A stretch of 46,301 nt of DNA from CAZEVI01 sp964515615 (GCA_964515615.1 CAZEVI010000002.1:1-46301), one strand, 5' to 3'; shown: positions 17,397-26,636, counted from the stretch's first letter. Program-made: numbers and translations. Notes: generated by a model from the sequence alone, not told the origin.

Positions 17397-17421
17397 AAAA
17401 AACCCAACTTTGAGGTTGGGT
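17397..17421 (-). terminator. Terminator of the minus-strand locus 17430-18388
   Basis: On the minus strand ACCCAAC-CTCAAA-GTTGGGT is followed by TTTTTT. It starts 9 nt past the TAG at 17430, which supports that TAG as the original end of the gene. Confidence 0.85.
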
Positions 17422-17429
17422 GTGTGGCT

Positions 17430-18388
17430 CTATTTGGTTCGTGGCCAAATATCGGAATCGTCAAATCTGATTGCGCCTTTTGCCCCTGGGTTTATCCCCA
17501 AATCTTCGACAAGTTCGATGAAAGGTCCCCAAGTCATGCCTATTAATTTTGTCGTATAGACTTTGCGACTTTCCCATGGACCCAGCGCAATTGAGTGGAT
17601 GATCTTGCAAGCACCTAGACCAAATCTCCAGCTTTGAAAAAGTCCTGCGGACGCTTTGTTACTTTGGGTCCTATTTTCTCTGGTGGGCTAGATATTTGAT
17701 GAAAATAAGAGAAAAGGTTAGGGTGTAATTGAATTACCATCGTGTTGTTATTAATACTTTCAGAAATTTCCGTAGTCCCGTGCATGGAATTTAAATTTGC
17801 TGCATAAAATAATCTCACATCACGGTTGAAATCAAAACCCTCGGCTTTTTCATGAGAGTAAATTTGACCATCGATATCGTATTTTGAACGTTTCTGATAA
17901 ATATTGGCTTTGTGGCCGTCACCATCTAATTTTCTAGAATCATTTTGATCAGGCACGATGAAGAATCCATTTTCGGGCAAATCTGAAAAAGATACTGGCA
18001 ATGTTGGAAAATTTGGGAGTTCATTTCCAATAATTTCAATCCAATCAATTATGCGTGAGATGTCCATTAGCGAAAACAAATGGATAATAGTATCATCAAT
18101 CCTAATGACAATAGTATCATCTGAAAATTCAATGCTTTGGACTGCTGCATCCCCAGCGGTAAAGGGCGAATAGGCCGAATATTTGTCGCTCTTAACGGTG
18201 TCTCAAAGAGTGTCGATATTATCCAACTGCTCCATTGTTAATGTGCGACCAGCAGGAAGTTTCCGATAAATCTCAGTGCCAGTTTTGGTTCTGTTCGCAT
18301 TAAATTCGTTACCAACTTTGTTATCACTTCGGAAAACAATAAAGTAAGCCCCAAAGGGCAAATCAGCAAATGTCTGCAGTTTTCCCAT
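17430..18388 (-). pseudogene. Broken gene with two copies of an unknown domain
   Basis: From the ATG at 18388 (SD AAGGTGA 6 nt upstream) the frame runs 61 codons to a TGA at 18203-18205. The same frame then stays open with no start codon for 41 codons and continues to a TAG at 17615. Repeating one G at about 17621 restores GLGACKIIHS and a good frame to TAG 17430, next to the terminator. The intact gene would give about 319 aa. Two segments match each other: FADLPFGAYFIV...IYRKL and FSDLPENGFFIV...IYQKR, each followed by a D/N-rich strand ending VIRI or VIQL. I do not recognise the family. Either a decayed gene or two recoding events; decay is simpler. Confidence 0.65.
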
Positions 18389-18425
18389 CAGGATCACCTT
18401 GCGTTTATGATGTGCTCTAAAAAAG

Positions 18426-18454
18426 AATATACCAGCAAATTTTTACAAAAACAA
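18426..18454 (-). promoter_or_regulatory. Promoter of the minus-strand locus 17430-18388
   Basis: On the minus strand: TTGTTT (18454-18449), 17-bp spacer ending in TGG, and TATATT (18431-18426). The leader of about 30 nt contains the SD. Confidence 0.7.
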
Positions 18455-18470
18455 GGAAAATATTTTTTGT

Positions 18471-18500
18471 TTGACATTGAGTGAATATTTATGCTATAAA
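18471..18500 (+). promoter_or_regulatory. fusA promoter
   Basis: Perfect TTGACA (18471-18476), 18-bp spacer, and TATAAA (18495-18500) extended by TG at 18492. The predicted leader of about 150 nt is AT-rich, with TCAAAT/ATTTGA words that could pair. Confidence 0.8.
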
Positions 18501-18659
18501 TAGTCAAGAGGGAATTTTTTGTTTTTGACGAGAAGCCAAAAATAAAAGACGAAATCCGGATGTCAAATTCAAAAATTTGTCAATGATTAAATATCAAATG
18601 ACAAAAATTAGACAGTTGGAAATTTTATTAGATATTTAAAATTAGAAATTTTACCTATT

Positions 18660-20735
18660 ATGCCCAGAGATTATTCACTTGAGAAAACCAGAAACATTGG
18701 AATTGCCGCTCACATTGATGCCGGAAAAACTACCGTTACCGAGCGGATTCTTTACTATACCGGTAAAAAGCATAAAATCGGTGAAGTTCATGAGGGTGCG
18801 GCAGAGATGGATTGGATGGAACAAGAAAAAGAGCGAGGGATTACCATTACTTCCGCCGCCACAACCTGTTTTTGGAAAGATACTCGAATTAACATTATCG
18901 ATACTCCTGGCCACGTTGATTTTACCGTCGAAGTCGAGCGGTCAATGCGTGTTCTTGATGGCGCTGTTGTCGTATTTGATGGTAAAAACGGCGTCGAACC
19001 TCAATCGGAAACGGTTTGGCGACAAGCCGACAAATACAGCGTTCCTCGAATTTGTTTTGTCAATAAACTTGATGCAATTGCCGGCGATTTTTATATGAGC
19101 TTTAATTCAATTATTGATCGTTTGCGAGCCAACGCTGTCGCAATGCAACTGCCAATTGGCAAAGAAAGCGATCTATGCGGTGTAGTAGATTTGATGGATC
19201 AAAAAGCCTATATTTATTCAACAGATGATTTGGGCAAAACTTACGAAATTCAAGATGTTCCAGAAGATATGAAAACCGATGTTAAGAAATGGCGCGCCGA
19301 AATGATTGAGAAAATTGTTGAAACTGATGATACGTTATTGGAAAAATATTTGCTTGGCGAAGAGCCGACAGTTTCTGAACTAAAAGCAGCCACCAGAGTG
19401 GCAACAATTGCCGGAAAGCTTTATCCGGTTTTTGCCGGCACCGCACTGAAAAATAAGGGGATCCAACCGTTGCTTGATGCCGCAGTTGATTATCTACCTT
19501 CTCCACTCGATGTCCCGGCTCCGAAAGCTACTATGGTTGGATCAGACGAAGAAATTGAAATAAAAGTTGATGATAATGGGCCTTTTGTGTCGTTAGCATT
19601 TAAAATTGCCGCTGATCCGTTTGTTGGCAAATTGACCTTTTTCCGAGTTTATTCCGGCAAATTATCATCTGGAAGCTATGTTACCAATACCAGATCGGGA
19701 GAAAAAGAACGAGTCGGCCGAATTTTGCGGATGCACGCCAATCATCGTGAAGATGTAACCGAGGTTTATTCCGGTGAAATTGCGGCCGCTGTCGGATTAA
19801 AAGCCACTATCACCGGTGATACTCTTTGCGAAGTTGGTCAAAAATATATTCTCGAACAAATTACATTTCCAGAACCGGTTATTTCAATCGCGATCGAACC
19901 GAAAACCAAAGCCGATCAGGAAAAAATGGGTATTGCCCTCCAGAGATTATCCGAGGAAGACCCAACTTTTTGTGTTCATACCGATGTCGATTCTGGTCAA
20001 ACTATCATTGAAGGAATGGGCGAATTACATTTGGAGATCATAGTCGATCGAATGAAACGCGAATTTAAAGTTGAGGCCAATATTGGCGCCCCACAAGTTG
20101 CTTACAAAGAGACAATTCGTGATTCTGTCGAACAGGAAGGAAAGTATATTCGACAATCCGGCGGTCGCGGCCAATACGGTCATGTATACTTGAAAATTGA
20201 ACCTAACGAAGAGGGTGCCGGTTTTGAATTTGTTAACAAAATTGTCGGCGGTGCTATTCCAAAAGAGTATATTCCAGCTGTTGAACAAGGTGTTAAAGAG
20301 GCAATGGGTAAAGGTGTTATCGCTGGCTATCCGGTTGTCGATACAAAGGTTACACTTTTTGATGGCACATACCACGAGGTCGATTCATCGGAGATGGCTT
20401 TCAAAATTGCGGCATCAGGGGCGTTTCAAGAAGGGTTTAAAAAAGCCAAGCCGGTAATACTTGAACCAATTATGAAGGTAGAAGTTACCATCCCCGAAGA
20501 ATATACTGGGGATGTTGTTGGCGATTTGAATTCTCGCCGTGGCCAAATTGGCGATATGATCGATCGTGCCGGGGCCAAAGTCATTGACTGCCAAGTCCCC
20601 TTGGCATCGATGTTTGGCTACGCCACAACACTGCGCAGTATGACACAAGGCCGAGGCAACTATTCTATGGAATTCGATCACTACGCTGAAGTTCCAAACA
20701 ATGTTGCGGCACAGATAATTGAAGGTAAAAAATAA
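18660..20735 (+). CDS. fusA: Elongation factor G
   Basis: GTPase that drives translocation of tRNA and mRNA. At 691 aa it is of normal length. Motifs are AHIDAGKT (17-24), the switch-I RGITITSA, DTPGHVDF and NKLD; domain II and domains III-V follow, with domain IV GRGQYGHV and the C-terminal PLASMFGYATTLRS. There is only one copy in the window, and the full set of canonical motifs favours the translocation factor over a recycling paralogue. The ATG at 18660 is preceded by ACCTATT and lacks an SD. It has its own promoter, separate from rpsL-rpsG, because the two minus-strand units at 17.1-18.4 kb split the classical str operon. Confidence 0.97.
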   Translation: MPRDYSLEKTRNIGIAAHIDAGKTTVTERILYYTGKKHKIGEVHEGAAEMDWMEQEKERGITITSAATTCFWKDTRINIIDTPGHVDFTVEVERSMRVLDGAVVVFDGKNGVEPQSETVWRQADKYSVPRICFVNKLDAIAGDFYMSFNSIIDRLRANAVAMQLPIGKESDLCGVVDLMDQKAYIYSTDDLGKTYEIQDVPEDMKTDVKKWRAEMIEKIVETDDTLLEKYLLGEEPTVSELKAATRVATIAGKLYPVFAGTALKNKGIQPLLDAAVDYLPSPLDVPAPKATMVGSDEEIEIKVDDNGPFVSLAFKIAADPFVGKLTFFRVYSGKLSSGSYVTNTRSGEKERVGRILRMHANHREDVTEVYSGEIAAAVGLKATITGDTLCEVGQKYILEQITFPEPVISIAIEPKTKADQEKMGIALQRLSEEDPTFCVHTDVDSGQTIIEGMGELHLEIIVDRMKREFKVEANIGAPQVAYKETIRDSVEQEGKYIRQSGGRGQYGHVYLKIEPNEEGAGFEFVNKIVGGAIPKEYIPAVEQGVKEAMGKGVIAGYPVVDTKVTLFDGTYHEVDSSEMAFKIAASGAFQEGFKKAKPVILEPIMKVEVTIPEEYTGDVVGDLNSRRGQIGDMIDRAGAKVIDCQVPLASMFGYATTLRSMTQGRGNYSMEFDHYAEVPNNVAAQIIEGKK

Positions 20736-20827
20736 TATTAGCTTTACATAAATTGAACAAATTAGCCGATAAAATTCGTCTGAAAATGGTTGATTTAGCT
20801 AAACTCAAAAGTTAGTTACCGGAACTG

Positions 20828-20856
20828 TTGACATTGAAAAAAATTTAGGTTACAAT
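20828..20856 (+). promoter_or_regulatory. tuf promoter
   Basis: Perfect TTGACA (20828-20833), 17-bp spacer, and TACAAT (20851-20856). The leader is about 100 nt. The 92 nt before it, after fusA, shows no clear terminator. Confidence 0.85.
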
Positions 20857-20964
20857 TAGATTGTAGAAAATAATGATAAAAATATACAAAACACAGGGGA
20901 ATGGGCACAGATTATCTTGTGTCGATTTAATATGTTGGAAGTGAATAAATAAGAAGGAGAAAAA

Positions 20965-22143
20965 ATGGCTGCTGAAAAATTTGAAAGAAACAAGCCGCAT
21001 GTAAATGTTGGCACAATCGGACACGTTGACCACGGGAAAACCACTTTAACCGCGGCCATCACTACCGTTCTTGCAAAAGAGGGTAAAGCTGAGGCAAGAA
21101 AATTTGATGAAATTGACAACGCTCCAGAAGAGAAAGAGCGCGGAATTACTATTGCCACATCTCATCAAGAGTACGAAACAGACAAACGCCACTACGCACA
21201 CATCGACTGCCCAGGCCACGCTGATTATGTCAAAAACATGATCATCGGTGCCGCGCAAATGGATGGTGCTATTTTGGTTGTTTCTGCCGCAGACGGTCCA
21301 ATGCCACAAACTCGTGAGCATATTCTTTTGGCCAAGCAGGTTGGAGTTCCTAAAATTGTCGTTTATCTTAACAAAACCGATATGGTCGATGACCCGGAAC
21401 TTATTGATTTGGTCGAAATGGAAATTCGCGAACTTTTAAACAAATATGAATTTGATGGCGATAACACTCCAATTGTGCGCGGTTCGGCTCTTAAAGCGCT
21501 CGAAGGTGATCCAGAAGCTGAAAAATCAATTCATGAACTAATGGATGCTATTGATTCTTGGATTCCTGAACCGGCTCGCGATATTGACAAGCCTTTCCTT
21601 ATGCCGATTGAAGACGTTTTCTCAATCAAAGGACGCGGGACCGTTGCTACCGGTCGTGTTGCTCGTGGTATTGTCAAGGTTAATGAAGAGGTTGAAATTG
21701 TTGGAATTAGAAAAACTCAAAAAACCGTTGTTACCGGCGTTGAAATGTTTAGAAAAATGCTTGATCAAGGACAGGCCGGTGATAATATTGGCGTGCTACT
21801 GCGAGGTGTTGAAAGAGAAGATATTGAGCGTGGTCAAGTTTTGGCCAAGCCGAGGACTGTTACACCACACACTGAATTCGAGGCGCAAATTTATGTTTTG
21901 ACCAAAGAAGAAGGTGGACGACACACTCCTTTCACCAAAGGATATAAACCGCAATTTTATATTGGCACAACCGATGTAACCGGTGAAGTTGAATTTGAAG
22001 GTGAAATGGTTATGCCCGGCGACGAAGTCAATATTAAAGTTAAGCTAATCGTTCCAATCGCTTTGGAAGAAAACCAAAGATTCGCTATTCGTGAAGGCGG
22101 GAAAACTGTTGGAGCCGGTGTTGTAACAAAAGTTATCAAATAA
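20965..22143 (+). CDS. tuf: Elongation factor Tu
   Basis: Delivers aminoacyl-tRNA to the ribosome. The 392-aa protein has G1 GHVDHGKT (19-26), RGITIATSH (switch I), DCPGHADYVKNM (G3) and NKTDMVDD (G4), then the two beta-barrel domains ending in GGKTVGAGVVTKVIK. The switch-I region lacks the roughly 10-residue stretch present in E. coli around residues 40-50. A strong SD (AAGAAGGAG) precedes the ATG. rpsJ begins 27 nt downstream, so tuf probably leads the S10-type block in part. Confidence 0.98.
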   Translation: MAAEKFERNKPHVNVGTIGHVDHGKTTLTAAITTVLAKEGKAEARKFDEIDNAPEEKERGITIATSHQEYETDKRHYAHIDCPGHADYVKNMIIGAAQMDGAILVVSAADGPMPQTREHILLAKQVGVPKIVVYLNKTDMVDDPELIDLVEMEIRELLNKYEFDGDNTPIVRGSALKALEGDPEAEKSIHELMDAIDSWIPEPARDIDKPFLMPIEDVFSIKGRGTVATGRVARGIVKVNEEVEIVGIRKTQKTVVTGVEMFRKMLDQGQAGDNIGVLLRGVEREDIERGQVLAKPRTVTPHTEFEAQIYVLTKEEGGRHTPFTKGYKPQFYIGTTDVTGEVEFEGEMVMPGDEVNIKVKLIVPIALEENQRFAIREGGKTVGAGVVTKVIK

Positions 22144-22170
22144 TAATATTTACTGAAATTAGCATTTAAG

Positions 22171-22497
22171 ATGGCTACAGCAAAAGATACAATTAAACAG
22201 AAAATCCGAATTAAGCTTAAAGCTTACGATTATCGAATTATCGATAAATCGGCTGCCGAAATTATTGCTACCGCCGTTCGTTCCGGCGCAAAAGTAATTG
22301 GTCCGATTCCACTTCCAACTGACACTTCAAAAATGACGGTCATTAAAGCGACTAATGTTTTCAAAAACTCTCGTGAACAGTTCGAAATGAGAGTTCACAA
22401 GCGTTTGATTGATGTTATAAATCCGACTTCAAAAACAATTGATTCGCTAATGTCCCTTGACCTCCCTGCCGGTGTGGATATTGAGATCAAAATGTAA
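22171..22497 (+). CDS. rpsJ: 30S ribosomal protein S10 (NusE)
   Basis: Component of the 30S head; also acts with NusB and NusG in antitermination. At 108 aa it is slightly longer than E. coli S10 (103). Typical features are KIRIKLKAYDYRIID at the start, GPIPLPT in the loop, and NPTSKTIDSLMSLDLPAG near the end. It follows tuf closely and lacks an SD. A 245-nt gap with a second promoter separates it from rplC. Confidence 0.97.
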   Translation: MATAKDTIKQKIRIKLKAYDYRIIDKSAAEIIATAVRSGAKVIGPIPLPTDTSKMTVIKATNVFKNSREQFEMRVHKRLIDVINPTSKTIDSLMSLDLPAGVDIEIKM

Positions 22498-22593
22498 TTG
22501 CAGTTTTTGGTCGTGGACAACTAGAAATAAATCTAAAAATATTGCAATTTTAGATTCTTTACCACAAACACGTACGGAATTTGCGGAAATCGG

Positions 22594-22622
22594 TTGCAAG
22601 AATTAATAATTTTTGATAAGAT
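22594..22622 (+). promoter_or_regulatory. Probable promoter of the rplC to rplO block
   Basis: TTGCAA (22594-22599), 17-bp spacer, and TAAGAT (22617-22622) extended by TG at 22614. This would give the long ribosomal protein operon its own promoter, independent of tuf-rpsJ. Confidence 0.55.
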
Positions 22623-22671
22623 ACTTTTGATAAACTGTTTCGAATGTTCGGGACAGCTATCAGCAGTAAAA

Positions 22672-22712
22672 AGCCAAGATAACATCTCGCCAACGGCGGA
22701 AGGTTCATGGCT
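22672..22712 (+). promoter_or_regulatory. Nested hairpin in the rplC leader
   Basis: Outer arms AGCCA (22672-22676) and TGGCT (22708-22712) enclose an inner CGCC-AAC-GGCG hairpin (22688-22698) followed by GAAGG. It lies between the promoter and the rplC start in an otherwise unstructured AT-rich leader, a usual place for ribosomal-protein autoregulatory sites. Confidence 0.4.
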
Positions 22713-22760
22713 ATTTATTATTGCACATTTGGTTAAATAAGCTTGTCTGACAAATTACTT

Positions 22761-23318
22761 ATGAAAATTCTTGTTGCCAAAAAGTTAAAAATGACCCGCA
22801 TCTTCACTGAAGATGGAATTGCACGTGCAGTAACGGCAGTTGAGGCTAAACAGTCGGAAATTACAGAAATTGTTTCAGAGGAAAAACATGGCTATGCCGC
22901 AATTAAAGTTAAAACTGCTAATCGAAAAAAAAATAAATTTTCCGAATTTCGATCGGAAAATGGTGAAAACAATTTGAAAGTTGGCGACAAAATTTCCGTT
23001 TTGTCATTTAATGCCGGAGATGTTGTTACAATTGTTGGAACTAGCAAAGGGAAAGGGTTTGCCGGAACGATTAAACGATATAATTTTGTTCAAGGGCCAA
23101 AATCTCACGGATCAAACCAGCAACGGCGCGTCGGTTCAATCGGTGCAGGCTATCCTCAACATGTTATTAAAGGTCAACGAATGCCTGGGCATATGGGGAA
23201 TGAGAAAATTACCGTCAAAAATCTCCAAGTTGTCGATGTTGATAGTAAAAGAAACATAATGTTGATTGCCGGCGCAATTCCCGGACCAAACGGTAGCGAG
23301 ATAAAAATCATTGGCTAA
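22761..23318 (+). CDS. rplC: 50S ribosomal protein L3
   Basis: Early-assembly protein whose extension reaches the peptidyl transferase centre. I chose the ATG at 22761 (MKILVAKKLKMTRIF), which matches the family start, over a TTG 18 nt earlier. This gives 185 aa, shorter than E. coli L3 (209). The conserved centre is KGKGFAGTIKRYNF, GPKSHGSNQQRR-VGSIGAG and MPGHMG. Neither possible start has a clear SD. rplD follows after 3 nt. Confidence 0.95.
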   Translation: MKILVAKKLKMTRIFTEDGIARAVTAVEAKQSEITEIVSEEKHGYAAIKVKTANRKKNKFSEFRSENGENNLKVGDKISVLSFNAGDVVTIVGTSKGKGFAGTIKRYNFVQGPKSHGSNQQRRVGSIGAGYPQHVIKGQRMPGHMGNEKITVKNLQVVDVDSKRNIMLIAGAIPGPNGSEIKIIG

Positions 23319-23321
23319 ATT

Positions 23322-24038
23322 ATGAAAATTCAATTTTACAAAAAAAACGGCGAAAAAAGCGAATTGGTAGAATATCCCAAGAATCTAGTTTCTGAAGTTT
23401 TGGAAGCCAGATTGTTGGAGTATTTACGAATTATTCGTAATAATGCCAGAACAAGTAACGCACACACCAAAGACCGAAGCCAAGTTTCCGGCGGTGGTGC
23501 TAAACCATGGCGGCAAAAAGGAACTGGTCGTGCGAGAGCTGGCTCAAACAGAAGTCCAATTTGGACCGGCGGCGGAGTAACTTTTGGGCCAACAAATAAC
23601 AAAAATTACTCGGGTAAATTGAACAAAAAAGAGAAAAAAGCCGCCCTTTTGGGCATTCTATATTCAAAAGTCAGCGACAAAATCGCTATTGGTATTTCCG
23701 ATTTAAAACTTTCAACGCCAAAAACCAAAGAAGCATCGTCTGCACTGTCAAATTTACCGATTTCCGGAAAAACCACCATTTTTTTGGCCAAAGATGATTT
23801 CAATAGTGAAAAATCTTTTCGCAACATACCATATGTTTTTTTAGCAAAAGCCAATAAGATCAACCCGATTTCGCTTTTATCTTCCGACAGTGTCATATTT
23901 ACCAAAGAGTCGCTGGCCGAGCTGGAAAAAAATTTTTCCGCTGGTAATAAATCCGAAGGTATGGCAAAATTAACAAAGCTACCAACAAAAACCGAGAAAT
24001 TAACGGACAATAAAACAGCAAAGAAAGAAAATGAATAA
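23322..24038 (+). CDS. rplD: 50S ribosomal protein L4
   Basis: Binds 23S rRNA and lines the exit tunnel with its internal loop (KPWRQKGTGRARAG, around residues 64-77). At 238 aa it is about 35 residues longer than E. coli L4, the excess being a Lys-rich C-terminal tail. In E. coli L4 represses the S10 operon at the leader; whether this protein acts on the leader hairpin before rplC is unknown. The ATG is preceded by AAATT with no SD. Its end overlaps rplW by 8 nt. Confidence 0.95.
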   Translation: MKIQFYKKNGEKSELVEYPKNLVSEVLEARLLEYLRIIRNNARTSNAHTKDRSQVSGGGAKPWRQKGTGRARAGSNRSPIWTGGGVTFGPTNNKNYSGKLNKKEKKAALLGILYSKVSDKIAIGISDLKLSTPKTKEASSALSNLPISGKTTIFLAKDDFNSEKSFRNIPYVFLAKANKINPISLLSSDSVIFTKESLAELEKNFSAGNKSEGMAKLTKLPTKTEKLTDNKTAKKENE

Positions 24039-24408
24039 TTTGAAAATCAAAAAGCCGATAATTTCCGAAAAAAGTTTCGTTTTAGCTAGCGAAGGTGTTT
24101 ATGTGTTTTTGGTTGAAAATAACGCCAATAAAAATACCGTGGCAACACAAGTTCACAAAATGTACAAAGTGGATGTTGTGAGCGTTAATATTATCAATAT
24201 TCTCGGCAAGGTTAAAAAAACCGGTCGAAAAATCGGCAAACGAAGCGATATCAAAAAAGCTTTGGTAAAAGTTAAAAAAGGCCAAAAAATAGCCATCTTC
24301 GAGGAAGAAGCTAAAAAAGCCGATAAAAAACCGGAAAAGTCAGATGGTAAAGATGCAAAATTAAAAGAAAAACCCGAAGAAAAGCCAAAAAAAGAAACCA
24401 AGTTATAA
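24031..24408 (+). CDS. rplW: 50S ribosomal protein L23
   Basis: Sits at the tunnel exit and is the docking site for trigger factor and SRP. Conserved positions are KPIISEKS at the N-terminus and FLVENNANKNTVATQVHKMY. The core ends near residue 90 and is followed by a low-complexity Lys/Glu tail (about 35 residues), giving 125 aa. It starts inside the end of rplD, so translation is probably coupled. Confidence 0.93.
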   Translation: MNNLKIKKPIISEKSFVLASEGVYVFLVENNANKNTVATQVHKMYKVDVVSVNIINILGKVKKTGRKIGKRSDIKKALVKVKKGQKIAIFEEEAKKADKKPEKSDGKDAKLKEKPEEKPKKETKL

Positions 24409-24427
24409 TCTAATCACAAAAATAATA

Positions 24428-25252
24428 ATGGCAATAAAAGTTTTAAAACCAAATATTAATTCACAGCGTAGCAGAAGTTATGTTGATTTTTCAGATACCG
24501 ACAAGTACAGTGAAAAAAAATCCTTGCGGAAAATCAATAAAAAAAGCGCTGGCAGAAATAATAGCGGAAAAATTACTTTGGCCCATCGTGGCGGTGGTTC
24601 AAAGCGGTTTTACCGAATTGTTAATTTCAGTCAACTGTTAGATTCAGCAAAAATTGTCGCTATTGAATATGATCCAAATCGTTCAGCGAATATTGCTTTA
24701 ATCGAATATCCTAACGGAAAATTTGATTATATTCTCGCATCCGATAAGGCCAAAGTTGGCAGTAGCGTTCATTGTGACGAAAAAACCTCAGTTAAAAATG
24801 GGAATCGGATGCCGCTAAAAAATATCCCTATTGGCACAGCAATTTATAATATCGAAATTCTGCCGAATCAGGGCGGGAAATTCTGCCGAAGCGCCGGAAA
24901 TTCAGCATCACTTTTATCGATCGATGGCCAAATTGCTCAAATTAAGCTTCCTTCCTCAGAAGTTCGTCGTGTTTCATCCGAATGTTTTGCCTCTATCGGC
25001 AGCGTCGGAAACTCCGATCATATGAATATCTCAATCGGTTGTGCCGGTCGGACACGTCATCTGGGAATTCGCCCGACAGTTCGCGGAAAAGCTAAAAATC
25101 CTTGCGATCACCCGCATGGTGGCGGTGAAGGTGGCACTTCAATCGGTTTGAAATATCCAAAAACTCCTTGGGGGCTTCCGACTCTTGGTTTTCGAACCAG
25201 AAATCGCAAGAAAAAAACCCAGAAGCAAATTATTAAACGCAGGAGTAAATAA
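24428..25252 (+). CDS. rplB: 50S ribosomal protein L2
   Basis: Required for subunit association and peptidyl transferase assembly. At 274 aa it is of normal length, with the family motifs GRNNSGKITLAHRGGG, the RNA-binding SH3-like core and HPHGGGEGGTSIG near the C-terminus, including the conserved His. No SD is seen. The TAA overlaps the first base of rpsS. Confidence 0.98.
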   Translation: MAIKVLKPNINSQRSRSYVDFSDTDKYSEKKSLRKINKKSAGRNNSGKITLAHRGGGSKRFYRIVNFSQLLDSAKIVAIEYDPNRSANIALIEYPNGKFDYILASDKAKVGSSVHCDEKTSVKNGNRMPLKNIPIGTAIYNIEILPNQGGKFCRSAGNSASLLSIDGQIAQIKLPSSEVRRVSSECFASIGSVGNSDHMNISIGCAGRTRHLGIRPTVRGKAKNPCDHPHGGGEGGTSIGLKYPKTPWGLPTLGFRTRNRKKKTQKQIIKRRSK

Positions 25253-25545
25253 TGTCGAGGTCGTTAAAAAAAGGTCCATATATTGATGAACGGCTTTTAA
25301 AAAAAATAGTCGAGTCAAAAAAATCCGATAAACGGATAATAGTTAAAACGTGGGCCAGAAGTTGTGCCATTTCGCCGGAAATGGTCGGTGCAACTATTGG
25401 TGTTCACAACGGCCGCGAACACACGCCGGTTTTGATTGTCGAAGATATGATTGGTCACAAATTGGGTGAATTTTCGCCAACCAGAAAATTCCGTCGCCAC
25501 GGAGGGAAAATGGCCAAGGATCAAGAAACGGAAGAGAAGAAATAA
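25252..25545 (+). CDS. rpsS: 30S ribosomal protein S19
   Basis: Component of the 30S head that contacts S13. The 97-aa protein has the standard SRSLKKGPYID start, WARSCAISPEMVGATIGVHNG in pieces, and GHKLGEFSPTRKFRRHGG near the end. It begins one base inside the rplB stop codon. Confidence 0.97.
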   Translation: MSRSLKKGPYIDERLLKKIVESKKSDKRIIVKTWARSCAISPEMVGATIGVHNGREHTPVLIVEDMIGHKLGEFSPTRKFRRHGGKMAKDQETEEKK

Positions 25546-25582
25546 TTTTAAATTCTAGTATCAAATTTCTAAACAAATCAAA

Positions 25583-25984
25583 ATGGAAGTTAATGTCAAA
25601 AGTAAATATCTGCGAATTTCACCCCGAAAACTTCGGTTGTCGGTAAATTTTGCTCGTGGCATGAATGTTACCGAGGCGCAGGCTAAATTGAAATTTCAGA
25701 GAAATAAAGGGTCAAGAATGGTCGCCGATTTGCTTAAAAATGCCATATCAATAATCAAAGAATCAGAAATTAGTCCCGAATCCTTTGTTATTTCTTCAAT
25801 TACCTGTTCCGATGGTCCTCGATTGAAACGAGGCGTTCCGGTTTCCAAAGGAAAAATGGCGACAATTACTAAAAGACAAAGCCATCTAGCATTAACATTA
25901 TCGGAAAAACCAGATCAAGAATCCGCGCAAGATTTAAAAAAAGAAAAAACCACCATTAAGGAGAAAAATGGGACAAAAAGTTAA
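25583..25984 (+). CDS. rplV: 50S ribosomal protein L22
   Basis: Its beta hairpin lines the exit tunnel; this is visible as GPRLKRGVPVSKGKMATITKR, reported here in two halves (GPRLKRGVPVSKG and MATITKR). The N-terminal KYLRISPRKLRLSVN is typical. The protein has 133 aa; the last 25 or so residues are a charged extension that runs 17 nt into rpsC. The extension contains the SD for rpsC. Confidence 0.94.
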   Translation: MEVNVKSKYLRISPRKLRLSVNFARGMNVTEAQAKLKFQRNKGSRMVADLLKNAISIIKESEISPESFVISSITCSDGPRLKRGVPVSKGKMATITKRQSHLALTLSEKPDQESAQDLKKEKTTIKEKNGTKS

Positions 25985-26627
25985 TCCGACAAGCTGGAGA
26001 ATGAAAATTAACGAGACATGGAAATCCCGTTGGTTTGGTGGTGCCAAATATACCGATATGTTGCACGAAGATTTGGCGATAAGGAAACACCTAAATTCCG
26101 AGTATAAATCAGCAGCAATTTCTCGAATTGATATTAGTCGAGACGCCAATAAGGTTGCTGTAACAATTAAAACTGCCAGACCGGGTGTTATTATCGGTCG
26201 TGGTGGTTCCGGAGCGGAAAAAATCAAAGCCGGCGTTGAAAAACTGATTCACGGCAATAAGGTAAAAATTAATATTGAAGAAGTTAGAAATTCCGATGGC
26301 AATGCTTCTGTGGTTGCTCAAAATATTGCTGCCCAAATTGAAAAACGAATGCCTTATCGTCGAGCAATGAAGCAAGCTATTGAAAAAGCTGAGCAGAGCG
26401 GGGTAAAAGGAATTAAAGTTCAGGTTTCCGGTCGTCTTAACGGAGCAGAAATTGCCAGAAGTGAAAAATCAATCATTGGACTTGTGCCACTCTCAACACT
26501 TAAAAGTCAAATCGATTACGCCTATATTCCTGCTCATACTACCTACGGAATCATCGGAATAAAAGTTTGGATTTACAAAGGCGATTCGGAAAGCGTTGAT
26601 TTTACTCAGCCGGAAAGTAATAAATAA
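25968..26627 (+). CDS. rpsC: 30S ribosomal protein S3
   Basis: Lines the mRNA entry site; its KH domain shows the GxxG loop as GVIIGRGGSGAEKIK. The start MGQKVNPTSWRM fits the family. At 219 aa it is close to the usual length. AAGGAG precedes the ATG, and the gene overlaps rplV by 17 nt. Confidence 0.97.
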   Translation: MGQKVNPTSWRMKINETWKSRWFGGAKYTDMLHEDLAIRKHLNSEYKSAAISRIDISRDANKVAVTIKTARPGVIIGRGGSGAEKIKAGVEKLIHGNKVKINIEEVRNSDGNASVVAQNIAAQIEKRMPYRRAMKQAIEKAEQSGVKGIKVQVSGRLNGAEIARSEKSIIGLVPLSTLKSQIDYAYIPAHTTYGIIGIKVWIYKGDSESVDFTQPESNK

Positions 26628-26636
26628 AGGACGACA

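Noticed and set aside
17259..17559. Plus-strand frames of 95 and 64 aa
   Set aside because: They run antisense through the terminator and the C-terminus of the broken minus-strand gene, and have no start signals.
22743..22760. Upstream TTG start for rplC
   Set aside because: The ATG at 22761 matches the L3 N-terminus, and neither site has an SD.
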